From Nitrospira sp. (GTDB lineage Bacteria; Nitrospirota; Nitrospiria; Nitrospirales; Nitrospiraceae), in the NCBI GenBank assembly GCA_024998625.1, contig JACOEL010000008.1:1-64000 (forward strand): a stretch of 64,000 bases of DNA. The letters are read 5' to 3'. Under the pieces are notes generated by a model. That model was not told the DNA's origin and searched no databases. It was given only the letters and a program-made list of their open reading frames with translations. Of the stretch, positions 51,571 to 60,875 are shown in pieces. The position numbers and the translations under genes were made by a program. Positions within the stretch are counted from its first letter, which is position 1, and every line of letters starts with the position of its first letter.

Positions 51571-52409
51571 CCACAGAGCCCACTCCCGTCACGACCAATC
51601 CCGTTGCCGACGCCTATCCGCCGCCTGAAATTGCGGCGCGTGTCTGCAAGGTGGGGCTCGCCAAGGTGACTACCCCTGTGCCGACCATGATTGCGTTAGC
51701 GGTGCTGGCGGGCGCGTTTATTTCGTTGGGTGCGCTCTTCTATATCGTGACGATGACGTCCGGGAAAAGCGGGCCGGCGTTGCCGTTCGGACTCTTGCGC
51801 GCGGCGGGAGGGGTGACGTTCAGTCTGGGCCTTGTGCTGGTGGTCGTGGGAGGCGCGGAACTTTTTACCGGGAATAACCTTATCGCCATGGCCTGGGCCG
51901 TCGGTTGTGTGCAGACGCGGCAGGTGGTGAGGAATTGGGTATGGGTGTACCTGGGGAACATGCTCGGCGCCAGCGGGACAGCCCTATTGGTCCTGTTCGC
52001 GGGGGTGCAGACGTTGGCGGATGGGGCGGTCGGGGAAACGATGGTTCAGATCGCGCGCAGCAAAATCGCGCTGGATCCGGTTTCAGCCTGTGCTCGCGGA
52101 ATCCTGTGCAACGTCCTGGTCTGTCTTGCGGTCTGGTTGTGCATGGGCGCGCGGAGCGTGGCGGATAAAATCCTCGCCATTGTGTTCCCGATCACAGCCT
52201 TTGTGGCCTGTGGCTTCGAACATTCCGTGGCCAACATGTTTTTTCTGCCGTTGGGCATCGCGCTGGCTGCCGGCGGATCGGCCCCCCTGTCCGTGATGGG
52301 TGCTGTGAGCAATCTGCTGTTGGTGACCCTCGGCAATATCATCGGCGGGACGGTGCTGGTCGCGTTGGTCTATTGGTTCGTGTACCTCCGGACAGAGCCG
52401 GCCTCATAA
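51567..52409 (+). CDS. focA: Formate/nitrite transporter (FocA/NirC family)
   Basis: The 280-residue inner-membrane channel has six helices and the FNT signs: AGAFISLGALFY, GGAELFTGNN with the slit-forming segment, and GFEHSVANMFFLPLG near the end. FocA carries formate and NirC nitrite; placement directly after fdsA, with a four-base overlap, favours formate. In a nitrifier nitrite transport is also plausible. The N-terminus is a short cytoplasmic Thr/Pro-rich part. Confidence 0.9.
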   Translation: MTTEPTPVTTNPVADAYPPPEIAARVCKVGLAKVTTPVPTMIALAVLAGAFISLGALFYIVTMTSGKSGPALPFGLLRAAGGVTFSLGLVLVVVGGAELFTGNNLIAMAWAVGCVQTRQVVRNWVWVYLGNMLGASGTALLVLFAGVQTLADGAVGETMVQIARSKIALDPVSACARGILCNVLVCLAVWLCMGARSVADKILAIVFPITAFVACGFEHSVANMFFLPLGIALAAGGSAPLSVMGAVSNLLLVTLGNIIGGTVLVALVYWFVYLRTEPAS

Positions 52410-52501
52410 CGGACTTCGCTTAAAAAACTCGATTCTGATGCGCAGGAGAGGCGCGGCGGTGATATGCTGCACCTCGTGATCTCCCGGTCTTCTTCAATCT
52501 C

Positions 52502-53767
52502 ATGAACAGAGCGACCCTGCGCGCCGTTCTCACTCCACGTCTCGGCATCATGCTGCCCCTGGGCTTCGCCTCCGGGTTGCCGCTGGCGCTTACGGGTGGA
52601 ACGCTTCAAGCCTGGCTCACAGAGGCCGGCCTGGATCTGACCACGATCGGCCTGTTCGCCTACGTCGGTCTTCCCTATACGTTGAAATTTCTCTGGGCCC
52701 CGGTGATGGATCGCATTGTGCCGCCCTGGCTCGGGCACCGCCGCGGTTGGATGATCGTCACGCAGGCGGGTCTTGCACTGGCACTGACGATAATGGCCTT
52801 CATCGGTCCCGGCTCCGGCGCCCAGATCTTTGCCGCACTGGCAATGGGTGTCGCCTTTCTCTCTGCCTCGCAAGATATCGTGTTCGACGCCTATCGCACC
52901 GACTTACTGAAACCGGATGAGCGGGGGCTTGGCGCGGCCACCTGGGTCATGGGCTATCGCCTCGCGATGATGGCGTCCGGATCGCTGGCCTTGATCGTCG
53001 CGGCGCGCCTGGGATGGTCCTCGGCCTATCTCTGTATGGCCGGGTTGATGGCGCTGGGGATTGTCACCATTCTCATGATCCCGGAACCGGAGGCGGCGAG
53101 GGCGGCCCCGCAGTCGATGGCGGAGGCGGTCTGGGGACCTTTGTCGGAATTTTTATCTCGTCCCATGGCGCTGGCGTTGTTGGGATTGATCGTGCTCTAC
53201 AAGCTGGGCGATGCCTTCGCCGGCGCATTGACGACCTCGTTCCTGCTGCGCGGAATGGCATTTTCGTCGGAAGACATCGGCCTGGTCCGGGCGTTCGGCA
53301 TCGGGGCGACGATTCTGGGCGCGTTCATCGGCGGAGCCCTGATGCCGCAGTTAGGCCTCTTTCGTTCGTTGATGGTCTTCGGGGTATTGCAGGCGCTGTC
53401 GAACCTGTCGTTCTTGTGGCTGGCCTGGGGGGGAAAGAGTTACGCTGTCATGGCGTTCGCAGTTGGATTTGAGAACCTCACCGGCGGTATGGGCACAGCG
53501 GCCTTCGTGGCGCTGGTCATGTCGCTCTGTAATCACCGCTACACGGCGACTCAGTTCGCGTTGCTCTCCTCCGTCGAAGCCCTCGGACGTGTTTTTCTCG
53601 GCTGGCCTGCGGCGAAACTGGTGGGGTTGGCCGGGTGGGGACCCTTCTTCTTCGTGACGTTCCTCGCGGCGCTGCCGGGACTGTGGTTGCTGTGGCTTCT
53701 GCGCAAGCCAGTGACGCAGCATGCGGAACTCTCTGCAGATAGGGGGGCGGCTGAGGTGCCTTGCTGA
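52502..53767 (+). CDS. ampG: AmpG-like MFS permease
   Basis: The 421-residue major facilitator has about 12 helices and the AmpG markers GFASGLPLALTGGTLQAWL and LKFLWAPVMDRIVPP near the N-terminus, followed by LGHRRGW. AmpG imports muropeptides (GlcNAc-anhydroMurNAc peptides) for cell-wall recycling. Recycling amidase or beta-lactamase genes are not adjacent. It lies about 90 bases after the FNT gene, likely a separate unit. Confidence 0.85.
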   Translation: MNRATLRAVLTPRLGIMLPLGFASGLPLALTGGTLQAWLTEAGLDLTTIGLFAYVGLPYTLKFLWAPVMDRIVPPWLGHRRGWMIVTQAGLALALTIMAFIGPGSGAQIFAALAMGVAFLSASQDIVFDAYRTDLLKPDERGLGAATWVMGYRLAMMASGSLALIVAARLGWSSAYLCMAGLMALGIVTILMIPEPEAARAAPQSMAEAVWGPLSEFLSRPMALALLGLIVLYKLGDAFAGALTTSFLLRGMAFSSEDIGLVRAFGIGATILGAFIGGALMPQLGLFRSLMVFGVLQALSNLSFLWLAWGGKSYAVMAFAVGFENLTGGMGTAAFVALVMSLCNHRYTATQFALLSSVEALGRVFLGWPAAKLVGLAGWGPFFFVTFLAALPGLWLLWLLRKPVTQHAELSADRGAAEVPC

Positions 53768-53817
53768 CAACTGAATACTGGTTTGAGTAAGGTCCCGGCA
53801 GGTTATGTAGTGCGCTC

Positions 53818-54108
53818 CTACTTCACCTTCCTCTGTAGAAACAAAATAAACAGCATCAGGGTCGGGAGCGGCGCCAGCGCGAAGGGTAGCAGCCAGAGCA
53901 GCACGTTTTTCCCCCGCACCCGGGCTTGATCGAACATCCAGATAAAGAGCCAGACGAGCAGGCCGATGTAGTTCACGGCCATCCAGCGTGTCGTGTGAAT
54001 CTTCAAGCCGCTGGCCGATTCCGGCTCTCCCTGAATGAGAAAGACTCCGATAAGCAGGACAAACCCTGCCAGAAGGGCTGTCACCAGGCGTTTACTCCAC
54101 ACGAACAT
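53818..54108 (-). CDS. Small membrane protein, three helices
   Basis: The 96-residue protein begins MFVWSKRLVTALLAGFVLLI and has three predicted membrane helices, ending in a basic QRKVK. No family was recognised. It is convergent with ampG; the ribosome-binding site AAGGAGCC is good. Confidence 0.6.
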   Translation of the reverse strand: MFVWSKRLVTALLAGFVLLIGVFLIQGEPESASGLKIHTTRWMAVNYIGLLVWLFIWMFDQARVRGKNVLLWLLPFALAPLPTLMLFILFLQRKVK

Positions 54109-54345
54109 GGGGGCTCCTTCCGTTACCGTCGAACCAGTGCGATCGAATCAGCCAGCCTGGGTCGTTCATGACTGCCACCGCGAGGCGTTGCGACCGAAGC
54201 CCGCCGGACTGCTCTCAAGTCCGGGTTAGGGTTCCATTCTTCAGAAATCGGGCGTAAGCTAAACAAATGGGGTCCGATCTGTCAAACCGCAAGACCGAGG
54301 TCTCGATGGACACGAAGCCTGTGCGTATTGCTCTCGACGAAGGAC

Positions 54346-54720
54346 ATGATGAGTAACCTGAAATTGGCCGGCTTGGTAGCTGGCCTCCTGATCGCCATAG
54401 GGCTGGCGGCGACCAATCCGACGATGGATGCCTATGTGCATTTTGTCGAAGCCCGCCTGGTGGCCGAAATCGAAAAGATGGACCAGTCCGGGCCGAGCCA
54501 CGATCGCGACCTTATTAAGGCCGTCTTTCGCGCGCAAGGCCCCAAACTCGTGGAGGGCGTCGTTCGGCCGAACACCACGAGGAATAACTGGGGCCTGCTC
54601 AGTTTCTTCGAAACCAATGTGCTGGACCAACCGGTATTGGTAGTGGGTGTCGCCGGGCAATTTGTGCCCTTGCGAGGGGTCGAGGAGGCGACGGTAAAGG
54701 TCGGTCGGCTGGCTTTTTAG
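54346..54720 (+). CDS. DUF4359-like small membrane-anchored protein
   Basis: The 124-residue protein has an N-terminal membrane helix (LKLAGLVAGLLIAIGLAATN) and a soluble part with PTMDAYVHFVEARL and FETNVLDQPVLVVGVAGQFV, matching the DUF4359 pattern of proteins of unknown function. ATG 54346 follows GAAGGAC. Localisation would be the inner membrane with a periplasmic domain. Confidence 0.65.
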   Translation: MMSNLKLAGLVAGLLIAIGLAATNPTMDAYVHFVEARLVAEIEKMDQSGPSHDRDLIKAVFRAQGPKLVEGVVRPNTTRNNWGLLSFFETNVLDQPVLVVGVAGQFVPLRGVEEATVKVGRLAF

Positions 54721-55038
54721 CCTGTGCCAGAAATTTTCTTGCCTCCCTGTGAAAAGCCTTCTTCCACAGCCTCAGAATCGTTGTGGATAACTCTGCGAAA
54801 AATGAATAAAACCAGCTTCAAATCTGGCGTCGGCACTATCACCAGCTTATCCCCATTAATCACAGGTGTGCCACAACATTTTGTTTGACAAAGAAATGGG
54901 ATCGCTATATCTAGTATGCAGTACGGTTATGGATGAAATTGACTCCGTTGAGAAACCGTCTTTTCCAATCACACCCCGAAACATCATCACCGACCGTTCT
55001 CTGCACCGAACGTCTCGCATCTGCCGAAGGAGGAACCA
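54721..55038 (+). promoter_or_regulatory. nrdJ control region with DnaA-box-like sites
   Basis: The 318-base leader holds a sigma-70-like promoter, TTGACA (54885-54890) and TATCTA (54908-54913) with 17 bases between. It also has a DnaA box on the minus strand, TGTGGATAA (54782-54790), and a near match TTATCCCCA (54848-54856). DnaA controls ribonucleotide reductase genes in some bacteria. No B12 riboswitch was recognised. Confidence 0.5.
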
Positions 55039-58000
55039 GTGAGGATTGAACGAAGATTCACCAAGCGTGGGCAGAGCCCCTATGAGGGTCTTGCGTTCGT
55101 AAAACGTTCCTCGGAGATCCGGAATCCAGACGGATCGACCGTGTTTAAATTAGACCATATCGACATCCCGGAACATTGGACGCAACTGGCGATCGATATT
55201 CTGGCGCAAAAATATTTCCGGAAGGCCGGAGTCCCGCAAGTCCATGAGGACGGCACGCCGGTGGTGGACGCCGCAGGCAAGCCTGTGCTCGGCGGGGAGC
55301 GCGACTCCCGCCAGGTGTTCAACCGGCTGGCCGGTTGCTGGACCTTCTGGGGCAAGAACCACGGCTACTTCAAAACACCGGAAGATGCGACTGCCTTCTA
55401 TGACGAGATGTGCTACATGCTGGCCCACCAAATGGCGGCGCCCAATAGTCCCCAGTGGTTTAATACGGGACTGCATTACGCGTATGGGCTTTCTGGACCG
55501 GCGCAGGGCCACTTCTATGTCGACCCGAAGTCCGGCGAGGTCGTCCGGGCGACGAATGCCTTCGAGCATCCGCAACCGCACGCCTGTTTTATCCAATCGA
55601 TTGAAGACGACCTGGTGAACGAGAACGGCATCATGGACCTCTGGGTCCGTGAGGCCAGGCTGTTCAAGTACGGGTCCGGCACGGGCACCAACTTCTCGCG
55701 GTTGCGCGGAGACGGTGAATCCTTGTCGGGCGGCGGTCGCTCCTCCGGTCTCATGTCGTTCCTGAAGATTGGCGATCGTGCGGCCGGGGCGATCAAGTCC
55801 GGCGGAACAACCAGGCGCGCAGCCAAGATGGTCTGCCTGGATCTCGATCACCCGGATATCGAAGAGTTCATCGACTGGAAAGTGGTGGAAGAGCAGAAGG
55901 TGGCCGCCATGGTCACCGGTTCCAAGATTTGCGCGCAACGGCTGAACGCCGTGCTCAAGGCCTGCCTGCTGGTGGATGCGCAGGGCTTGGGCCAAGTCGA
56001 ACTGGATATGAAGAAGAACCAGGTACTGCGGGATGCCGTGTCGGCGGCCCGGCGCGATATGGTGCCGGAAGCCTATATTCACCGCATGTTCGACTACGCG
56101 AAACAGGGCTATACGCATTTTGTCTTTCACGAATACGACACCAACTGGGACGGCAAGGCCTACCAGACAGTCTCGGGGCAAAACTCCAACAACAGCGTGC
56201 GTATTCCGAACGGGTTCTTCGACGCATTGGAGCGGGATGGTGACTGGGAATTGCGCCGCCGGATCGACGGCAAGATCAGCAAGATCGTTAAGGCCCGTGA
56301 CCTCTGGGACAAGATTGCCTGGGCAGCCTGGATCTGCGCCGATCCCGGAACCCAATACGACACGACGATCAACGAGTGGCACACCTGTCCGGAAGACGGG
56401 CGGATCAACGCCTCCAATCCCTGTTCCGAATACATGTTCCTGGACGACACGGCTTGCAACCTGGCCTCGTTGAACCTCGCCAAGTTTTTTAATGTGGAAG
56501 GGGAGTTCGACCTGGATTCGTTTCGCCATGCTGTGCGTCTATGGACTGTGGCGCTGGAAATCAGCGTGTTGATGGCCTCGTTCCCCAGCCGCGCGATCGC
56601 GCAAAAGAGTTATGAGTACCGGACGCTGGGATTGGGATATGCCAACCTTGGCACCATCCTCATGAAGCAGAGCATTCCCTACGATTCACCGAAGGCGACA
56701 GCGATTTGCGGCGCGATCACGGCGATCATGACCGGCGAGTCCTATGCGACCTCGGCGGAAATGGCGGCGGAGATTGGCCCGTTCCCGGGCTACAACCGGA
56801 ACCGCGAAGCGATGTTGCGTGTCATCCGGAATCACCGGCGGGCGGCCTACAGCGCGGCGCATGAAGAGTATGAAGGCCTCACGATTCTACCGACGTCGAT
56901 TCAACCGGAGCATTGTCCGCCGGCCATGTTGCTGGCGGCGCGACGCGCCTGGGATCGCGCCTTGGAATTGGGTACGGCCTATGGATTCCGCAATGCGCAG
57001 GTGACCGTCATTGCGCCGACCGGCACGATCGGCCTGGTCATGGATTGCGACACGACCGGCATCGAACCGGATTTCGCCCTGGTCAAGTTCAAGAAACTGG
57101 CTGGCGGCGGCTACTTCAAGATCATCAATCAGAGTCTGCCGCCGGCCTTGCAGGCGCTCGGGTACACCGAGGCCCAGATCCGGGACATCGGGGCCTATTG
57201 CGCGGGACATCAAACCTTAAAAGGCGCGCCCTTCATCAACCACGAAGTGTTGCGTCAAAAAGGGTTCGACGATGCGGCGTTGGAGCGGCTGGAAGGGTCG
57301 TTGGCGCAGGCGTTCGAAATCCAGTTCGTCTTTAATAAGTATACGTTGGGAGAAGACTTCTGCCGACAGAAATTGGGCATCAGCGAAGCGCAGCTGGCGG
57401 ACCCGACCTTCAACATGCTCAAGCACCTGGGCTTTACCCAGGAAGATGTGGCGGCCGCAAACGATTATTGCTGCGGCACCATGACGGTCGAGGGCGCGCC
57501 GCACCTCAAGCTCGAGCACCTGCCGATTTTCGATTGCGCCAACCGTTGCGGCAGGATCGGCCAGCGGTATATCGCCGTCGATGCGCATATCCGCATGATG
57601 GCGGCGGCGCAACCGTTTATCAGCGGTGCGATCAGCAAGACCATCAACATGCCGGCCGATGCCACGCTGGAAGATGTGAAGGCGGCGTACCTGTTCGCGT
57701 GGAAGAGCATGGTCAAGGCCGTAGCGCTGTATCGCGACGGGTCGAAGCTGAGCCAACCGCTGAATGCCTCCTCCGACAGCGGCAAGGGGGCGGAAGCGAC
57801 GCCCAGTGTCATGACCGTGGCTGAGAAGGTTGCCGAGCGCGTGCTGGTTCGTTACCTCCATAAACGTCGGTCGCTCCCGGCGCGACGCAGCGGGTACACG
57901 CAGAAAGCCATCATCGGCGGGCACAAACTCTATCTTCGCACCGGCGAATATGAGGACGGCACGCTCGGCGAAATTTTCCTGGATATGCACAAGGAAGGCG

Positions 58001-58581
58001 CGGCCTTCCGCAGCTTGATGAACAATTTCGCCATCGCCATTTCTCTTGGCCTGCAGCACGGCGTGCCGCTGGAGGAGTTCGTCGAAGCCTTCGTGTTCAC
58101 TCGCTTCGAGCCGAACGGGCCGGTGAAACTTAACGATCGCATCAAGATGGCGACGTCGATCATCGACTACATCTTCCGCGAACTCGCGATCACGTATCTG
58201 GAGCGGACCGATCTGTCGCAGGTGCGTGAAGAGGACCTGCGCATGGATTCGATGAAGAAGGATGAGCAGGATCCCGAATGCGTGGATGAAGAGGCTGACA
58301 TGACCGCGCTCGCCAAGTCGTCGATCCTCACCGAACATCTGCCCGTGCGACGCAACGGCATGAATGGCGGCAACGGCCATAGCCACAGACCGGGAACCGG
58401 CAGCGTCGCGCACAAGGTGGAATTGAAGCGCGAGACCGTTACGGTCACCTCGGTGCGCCAGGAGGCCAAAGAGAAGGGCTACGAAGGCGATCCTTGCCAG
58501 AATTGCAAACAGTTCACCCTGGTGCGGAACGGAACCTGCCTCAAGTGCATGAGCTGCGGAGAGACGAGCGGCTGTTCGTAA
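55039..58581 (+). CDS. nrdJ: Adenosylcobalamin-dependent ribonucleotide reductase
   Basis: The 1180-residue class II reductase makes deoxyribonucleotides without oxygen dependence, using B12 to form the thiyl radical. Landmarks: substrate/cluster region [20 protein letters not shown], active loop [20 protein letters not shown] with radical Cys and Glu, and [26 protein letters not shown] domain near [14 protein letters not shown] and a C-terminal Zn-ribbon CQNCK...CLKCMSCG for re-reduction follow. GTG 55039 follows AAGGAGGAACCA. It depends on cobalamin supply. It appears monocistronic. Confidence 0.94.
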   Translation: MRIERRFTKRGQSPYEGLAFVKRSSEIRNPDGSTVFKLDHIDIPEHWTQLAIDILAQKYFRKAGVPQVHEDGTPVVDAAGKPVLGGERDSRQVFNRLAGCWTFWGKNHGYFKTPEDATAFYDEMCYMLAHQMAAPNSPQWFNTGLHYAYGLSGPAQGHFYVDPKSGEVVRATNAFEHPQPHACFIQSIEDDLVNENGIMDLWVREARLFKYGSGTGTNFSRLRGDGESLSGGGRSSGLMSFLKIGDRAAGAIKSGGTTRRAAKMVCLDLDHPDIEEFIDWKVVEEQKVAAMVTGSKICAQRLNAVLKACLLVDAQGLGQVELDMKKNQVLRDAVSAARRDMVPEAYIHRMFDYAKQGYTHFVFHEYDTNWDGKAYQTVSGQNSNNSVRIPNGFFDALERDGDWELRRRIDGKISKIVKARDLWDKIAWAAWICADPGTQYDTTINEWHTCPEDGRINASNPCSEYMFLDDTACNLASLNLAKFFNVEGEFDLDSFRHAVRLWTVALEISVLMASFPSRAIAQKSYEYRTLGLGYANLGTILMKQSIPYDSPKATAICGAITAIMTGESYATSAEMAAEIGPFPGYNRNREAMLRVIRNHRRAAYSAAHEEYEGLTILPTSIQPEHCPPAMLLAARRAWDRALELGTAYGFRNAQVTVIAPTGTIGLVMDCDTTGIEPDFALVKFKKLAGGGYFKIINQSLPPALQALGYTEAQIRDIGAYCAGHQTLKGAPFINHEVLRQKGFDDAALERLEGSLAQAFEIQFVFNKYTLGEDFCRQKLGISEAQLADPTFNMLKHLGFTQEDVAAANDYCCGTMTVEGAPHLKLEHLPIFDCANRCGRIGQRYIAVDAHIRMMAAAQPFISGAISKTINMPADATLEDVKAAYLFAWKSMVKAVALYRDGSKLSQPLNASSDSGKGAEATPSVMTVAEKVAERVLVRYLHKRRSLPARRSGYTQKAIIGGHKLYLRTGEYEDGTLGEIFLDMHKEGAAFRSLMNNFAIAISLGLQHGVPLEEFVEAFVFTRFEPNGPVKLNDRIKMATSIIDYIFRELAITYLERTDLSQVREEDLRMDSMKKDEQDPECVDEEADMTALAKSSILTEHLPVRRNGMNGGNGHSHRPGTGSVAHKVELKRETVTVTSVRQEAKEKGYEGDPCQNCKQFTLVRNGTCLKCMSCGETSGCS

Positions 58582-58590
58582 TGTGGAGAA

Positions 58591-58650
58591 AAATAAACTT
58601 GTTAACTGGAAAATAAAGTCGTTCACCAGCAAATAAATCTGTTTACTGCT
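58591..58650. repeat. Three 20-bp tandem units after nrdJ
   Basis: Three exact-period units begin AAATAAACTTGTTAACTGGA, AAATAAAGTCGTTCACCAGC and AAATAAATCTGTTTACTGCT. They share AAATAAA, GTT and AC at fixed places. The stretch marks the change from GC-rich core sequence to A/T-richer accessory DNA. Confidence 0.6.
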
Positions 58651-58676
58651 AAAGGGGGTGCTTATTGGAAAAAACC

Positions 58677-58855
58677 ATGGAATTCGCAACGATCAAGCTT
58701 CGATGTCCTAGATGCAGAAATACAGTTATCCAGACGGCTCGGGAGCGTGATGGGGGCTGGTAACAAGATGTAAAGCTCTACGGCGCATCGGCAATTATCT
58801 CGAAGTCCAATGTCGCTGTGATTCTTGGATTAGGATTCCACGGGAAGTTATTTAG
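58677..58855 (+). pseudogene. Frameshifted zinc-ribbon fragment (Com-like)
   Basis: The first frame gives MEFATIKLRCPRCRNTVIQT and stops after about 28 codons. A shifted frame continues with RCKALRRIGNYLEVQCRCDS and WIRIP before a stop at 58853-58855. Together the two halves carry four CxxC/CxC-type Cys pairs, like small Com-type zinc ribbons of phages, but a frameshift separates them. Could also be chance in A/T-rich DNA. Confidence 0.35.
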
Positions 58856-58902
58856 CAGGCAGTAATCGTTTAGGTCGCAGAGGCACCGTCAGTGTAACGC
58901 AG

Positions 58903-58950
58903 AGGCCGCGACTACCTTAGGTGAACTAGGGTGGGTGCGGCCTTTTTTTT
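58903..58950 (+). terminator. Intrinsic terminator with eight T residues
   Basis: AGGCCGC (58903-58909) pairs with GCGGCCT (58937-58943), followed by a run of T to 58950. The stem is short with a long loop but the T-run makes it a good terminator on the plus strand. What it ends is unclear; the only candidate upstream is the zinc-ribbon fragment or a small RNA. Confidence 0.55.
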
Positions 58951-59063
58951 GGTGCTCATGGCAGGAATACCACCTCAAACTGTTGCACGCCACGACTCAA
59001 AATAGGGAGGGACTCCAGTGCACTTGCAACGCGAGAGCATGGAGACCAGAAATAATTTTAGGT

Positions 59064-59186
59064 ATGAAGGCAAAACAGAGGATGGAGCACAAAGAAGTTT
59101 TTCAGGCTGGCCGACTGTTACTGATGGCTAACGCCATCAAGTTTAGTGAGCAAAGCAAAGGAGTGAGAATTAGCGAAGTGGAGTAA
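59064..59186 (+). CDS. Possible 40-residue peptide upstream of the HNH-SAVED gene
   Basis: The frame from ATG 59064 encodes MKAKQRMEHKEVFQAGRLLL and continues MANAIKFSEQSKGVRISEVE. It looks protein-like but has a weak ribosome-binding site and no known relatives. It lies 38 bases before the Cap5-like gene. The rest of 58582-59224 holds only the repeats, the fragment and the terminator. Confidence 0.3.
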   Translation: MKAKQRMEHKEVFQAGRLLLMANAIKFSEQSKGVRISEVE

Positions 59187-59224
59187 CGTAATTTGAGCGA
59201 GAAAAGGGGGCTGGTGAACATCGA

Positions 59225-60367
59225 ATGAATCCATCGATGCGGTTGGCTAGGAAAGTGCCTTGCGCAACGGAGAGGGAATTGTGGGCAAGGGCAGCGGGAC
59301 GCTGTCAGTTCAATAGCTGTAACCGAATTCTGTACAAATCACCCATCACCCAGGAACGTGTTCATATTGCCGAGAAGGCTCATATTTATTCCTTTTCCGC
59401 CGGGGGGCTTCGCGGGCAGGGGCCATTCAAGAATCATAAAGAAAAGCTCAACGAAATCGATAATTTGGTTTTAGTGTGTCACGACTGCCATCGCATCATC
59501 GATAAGGAAAACGACGGTGGCCGCTACCCGGCCAGTCTTATCCAGGTATGGAAATCTGAGCATGAACAACGAATCGCTATTGTGACTGGGGTGGCGCCAC
59601 ACAAAAAGTCAACGGTCGTGCTGTATGGTGCCAATATTGGTGATGAAGCGTCGCCCTTGCATTCCACGCAGGCACAATTAGCCATGTTCCCCCACTCATA
59701 TCCCGCAGACGAAAAGCCTATTTGTCTGAGTATGAGCTGGGAAGGGAAGGATCATCAGGCAGATTACTGGAAAACAGAAGAGAAGAACCTTTGCGCAGGA
59801 TTCGATCGATATGTCAGGCCGCGCATTGGAGAAAGTACACACTTCTCCGTTTTCGGCCTTGCGCCGATTCCTCTTCTGATACGACTCGGGACATTGTTTA
59901 CAGATAAAGTTCCGACCCAGGTGTACCAGTTACGACGTGAGCCACAACAAACTTGGCAGTGGAGTCAGGCCTTGTGCGACACGGACTATTACATACGACG
60001 TCCATCAACATTCAGGCACAAACCAGCTCTGATCATTTCCCTGAGTGCTGCAATTTCAAGGCAACGCGTCATCGCCATTCTTGGTGAAAAGGTAACGATT
60101 TGGGAACTCGGGGTGGGGTCCCCACACAATGATTTTCTTCGGACCCGCGTTCAGTTGTCTAAATTCAGGAACCTAACGCGACAACTCATGCTCGAGATAG
60201 CGAGTCGCCATGGAAATGAGATGCCATTAGCGATTTTTCCAGCGATGCCAGTGGCGGCGGCAGTTGAATTTGGTCGTGTCAGAATGTCGAAGGCTGACAT
60301 CCCATGGATTATTTACGATCAGAACAAGATGACGGGAACGTTTACAAAGGCCCTGCACATCAAGTGA
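59225..60367 (+). CDS. cap5: Cap5-like HNH endonuclease with SAVED domain
   Basis: The 380-residue protein joins an N-terminal HNH nuclease (CQFNSCNR, then HIAEKAHIY, then NLVLVCHDCHRIID) to a C-terminal SAVED domain with the family mark FPAMPVAAAVEFGR near residue 337. In CBASS immunity, Cap5 binds a cyclic nucleotide made by a CD-NTase through SAVED and then degrades DNA. The partner gene starts seven bases downstream but is cut off before its active site. The effector itself looks intact: the HNH ligands and full SAVED length are present. Composition is lower in GC than the core. Confidence 0.88.
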   Translation: MNPSMRLARKVPCATERELWARAAGRCQFNSCNRILYKSPITQERVHIAEKAHIYSFSAGGLRGQGPFKNHKEKLNEIDNLVLVCHDCHRIIDKENDGGRYPASLIQVWKSEHEQRIAIVTGVAPHKKSTVVLYGANIGDEASPLHSTQAQLAMFPHSYPADEKPICLSMSWEGKDHQADYWKTEEKNLCAGFDRYVRPRIGESTHFSVFGLAPIPLLIRLGTLFTDKVPTQVYQLRREPQQTWQWSQALCDTDYYIRRPSTFRHKPALIISLSAAISRQRVIAILGEKVTIWELGVGSPHNDFLRTRVQLSKFRNLTRQLMLEIASRHGNEMPLAIFPAMPVAAAVEFGRVRMSKADIPWIIYDQNKMTGTFTKALHIK

Positions 60368-60374
60368 GGTTGAG

Positions 60375-60602
60375 ATGACAGATATCCAGCGCGAAAAGGT
60401 ATTACTGGAACTTGCCAAGGCTCTGGGCATACCAGACACGGCCCATGAAGCCGCGGAGTTTCGCTATCATGATCTAGGCGAATGGCTTCGTGACGATTCG
60501 AAGGCAAAAAGCGCTCTCTATCAGCCGTTTGTCTCCCCACAAGGTTCATTCAGATTGGGGACGGTCACACCTAGTAATCGTCCCATGGTTGGACGTTACT
60601 AG
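60375..60602 (+). pseudogene. Truncated CD-NTase of a CBASS operon
   Basis: Only the first 75 residues remain, starting MTDIQREKVLLELAKALG and reaching the nucleotidyltransferase mark FVSPQGSFRLGTVT. This motif normally comes right before the strand with the two catalytic Asp residues. Then the sequence changes to unrelated SNRPMVGRY and stops. A full CD-NTase has about 300-400 residues, so about 80% is gone, including the catalytic DxD. It cannot make a cyclic nucleotide. The stop lies inside a hairpin and directly abuts the next truncated gene. Confidence 0.8.
60571..60602. repeat. Hairpin at the CD-NTase deletion junction
   Basis: CTAGTAATCGTCC (60571-60583) pairs with GGACGTTACTAG (60591-60602), 12 bp with one bulged T and a 7-base loop. 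It covers the point where CD-NTase similarity ends. It may be a remnant of a mobile-element end or a scar of the rearrangement. Confidence 0.55.
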
Positions 60603-60842
60603 TCAACAAGCCAAATGGTCGAGTGCTGAACGGAGATTATGGATCACATCACCTAGGTCTGCGCTCCAATGCTCTGGAGTTGGTTCTGTGATCCGTACTT
60701 TATGTACGATGTCACCTGTGTCTGGTTCTTCCTCCTTCTCCACCCGTAATGGATATTGCACAATATGCGAGTGGATTTTCTGTTGAAGGTCTTCTAGATG
60801 TTTCTTAGCTCGATCGATCTTGATCGCAATACTTTTAGTCAT
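60603..60842 (-). pseudogene. Truncated unknown gene facing the CD-NTase fragment
   Basis: The 79-residue product (MTKSIAIKIDRAKKHLEDLQ) ends at DVIHNLRSALDHLAC, where longer relatives are remembered to continue past NLRSALDHL for another 100 or more residues. The stop codon touches the stop of the CD-NTase fragment. Both genes are thus cut at the same place. Function is unknown. The frame extends to 60875 upstream, but ATG 60842 is preferred. Confidence 0.5.
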
Positions 60843-60875
60843 AGAGGGCCTGCTACGTGGGTCTGGGGAACGCAT

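Noticed and set aside
58591-58650. Possible CRISPR array
   Set aside because: The three 20-bp units are directly adjacent with no spacers, and no cas gene is present.
55150-58689. Long antisense frames of 459 and 490 codons in nrdJ
   Set aside because: Both lie fully within nrdJ, which has all family motifs.
58855-58960. Possible tRNA or known small RNA before the terminator
   Set aside because: No cloverleaf or familiar RNA family could be drawn from the sequence.
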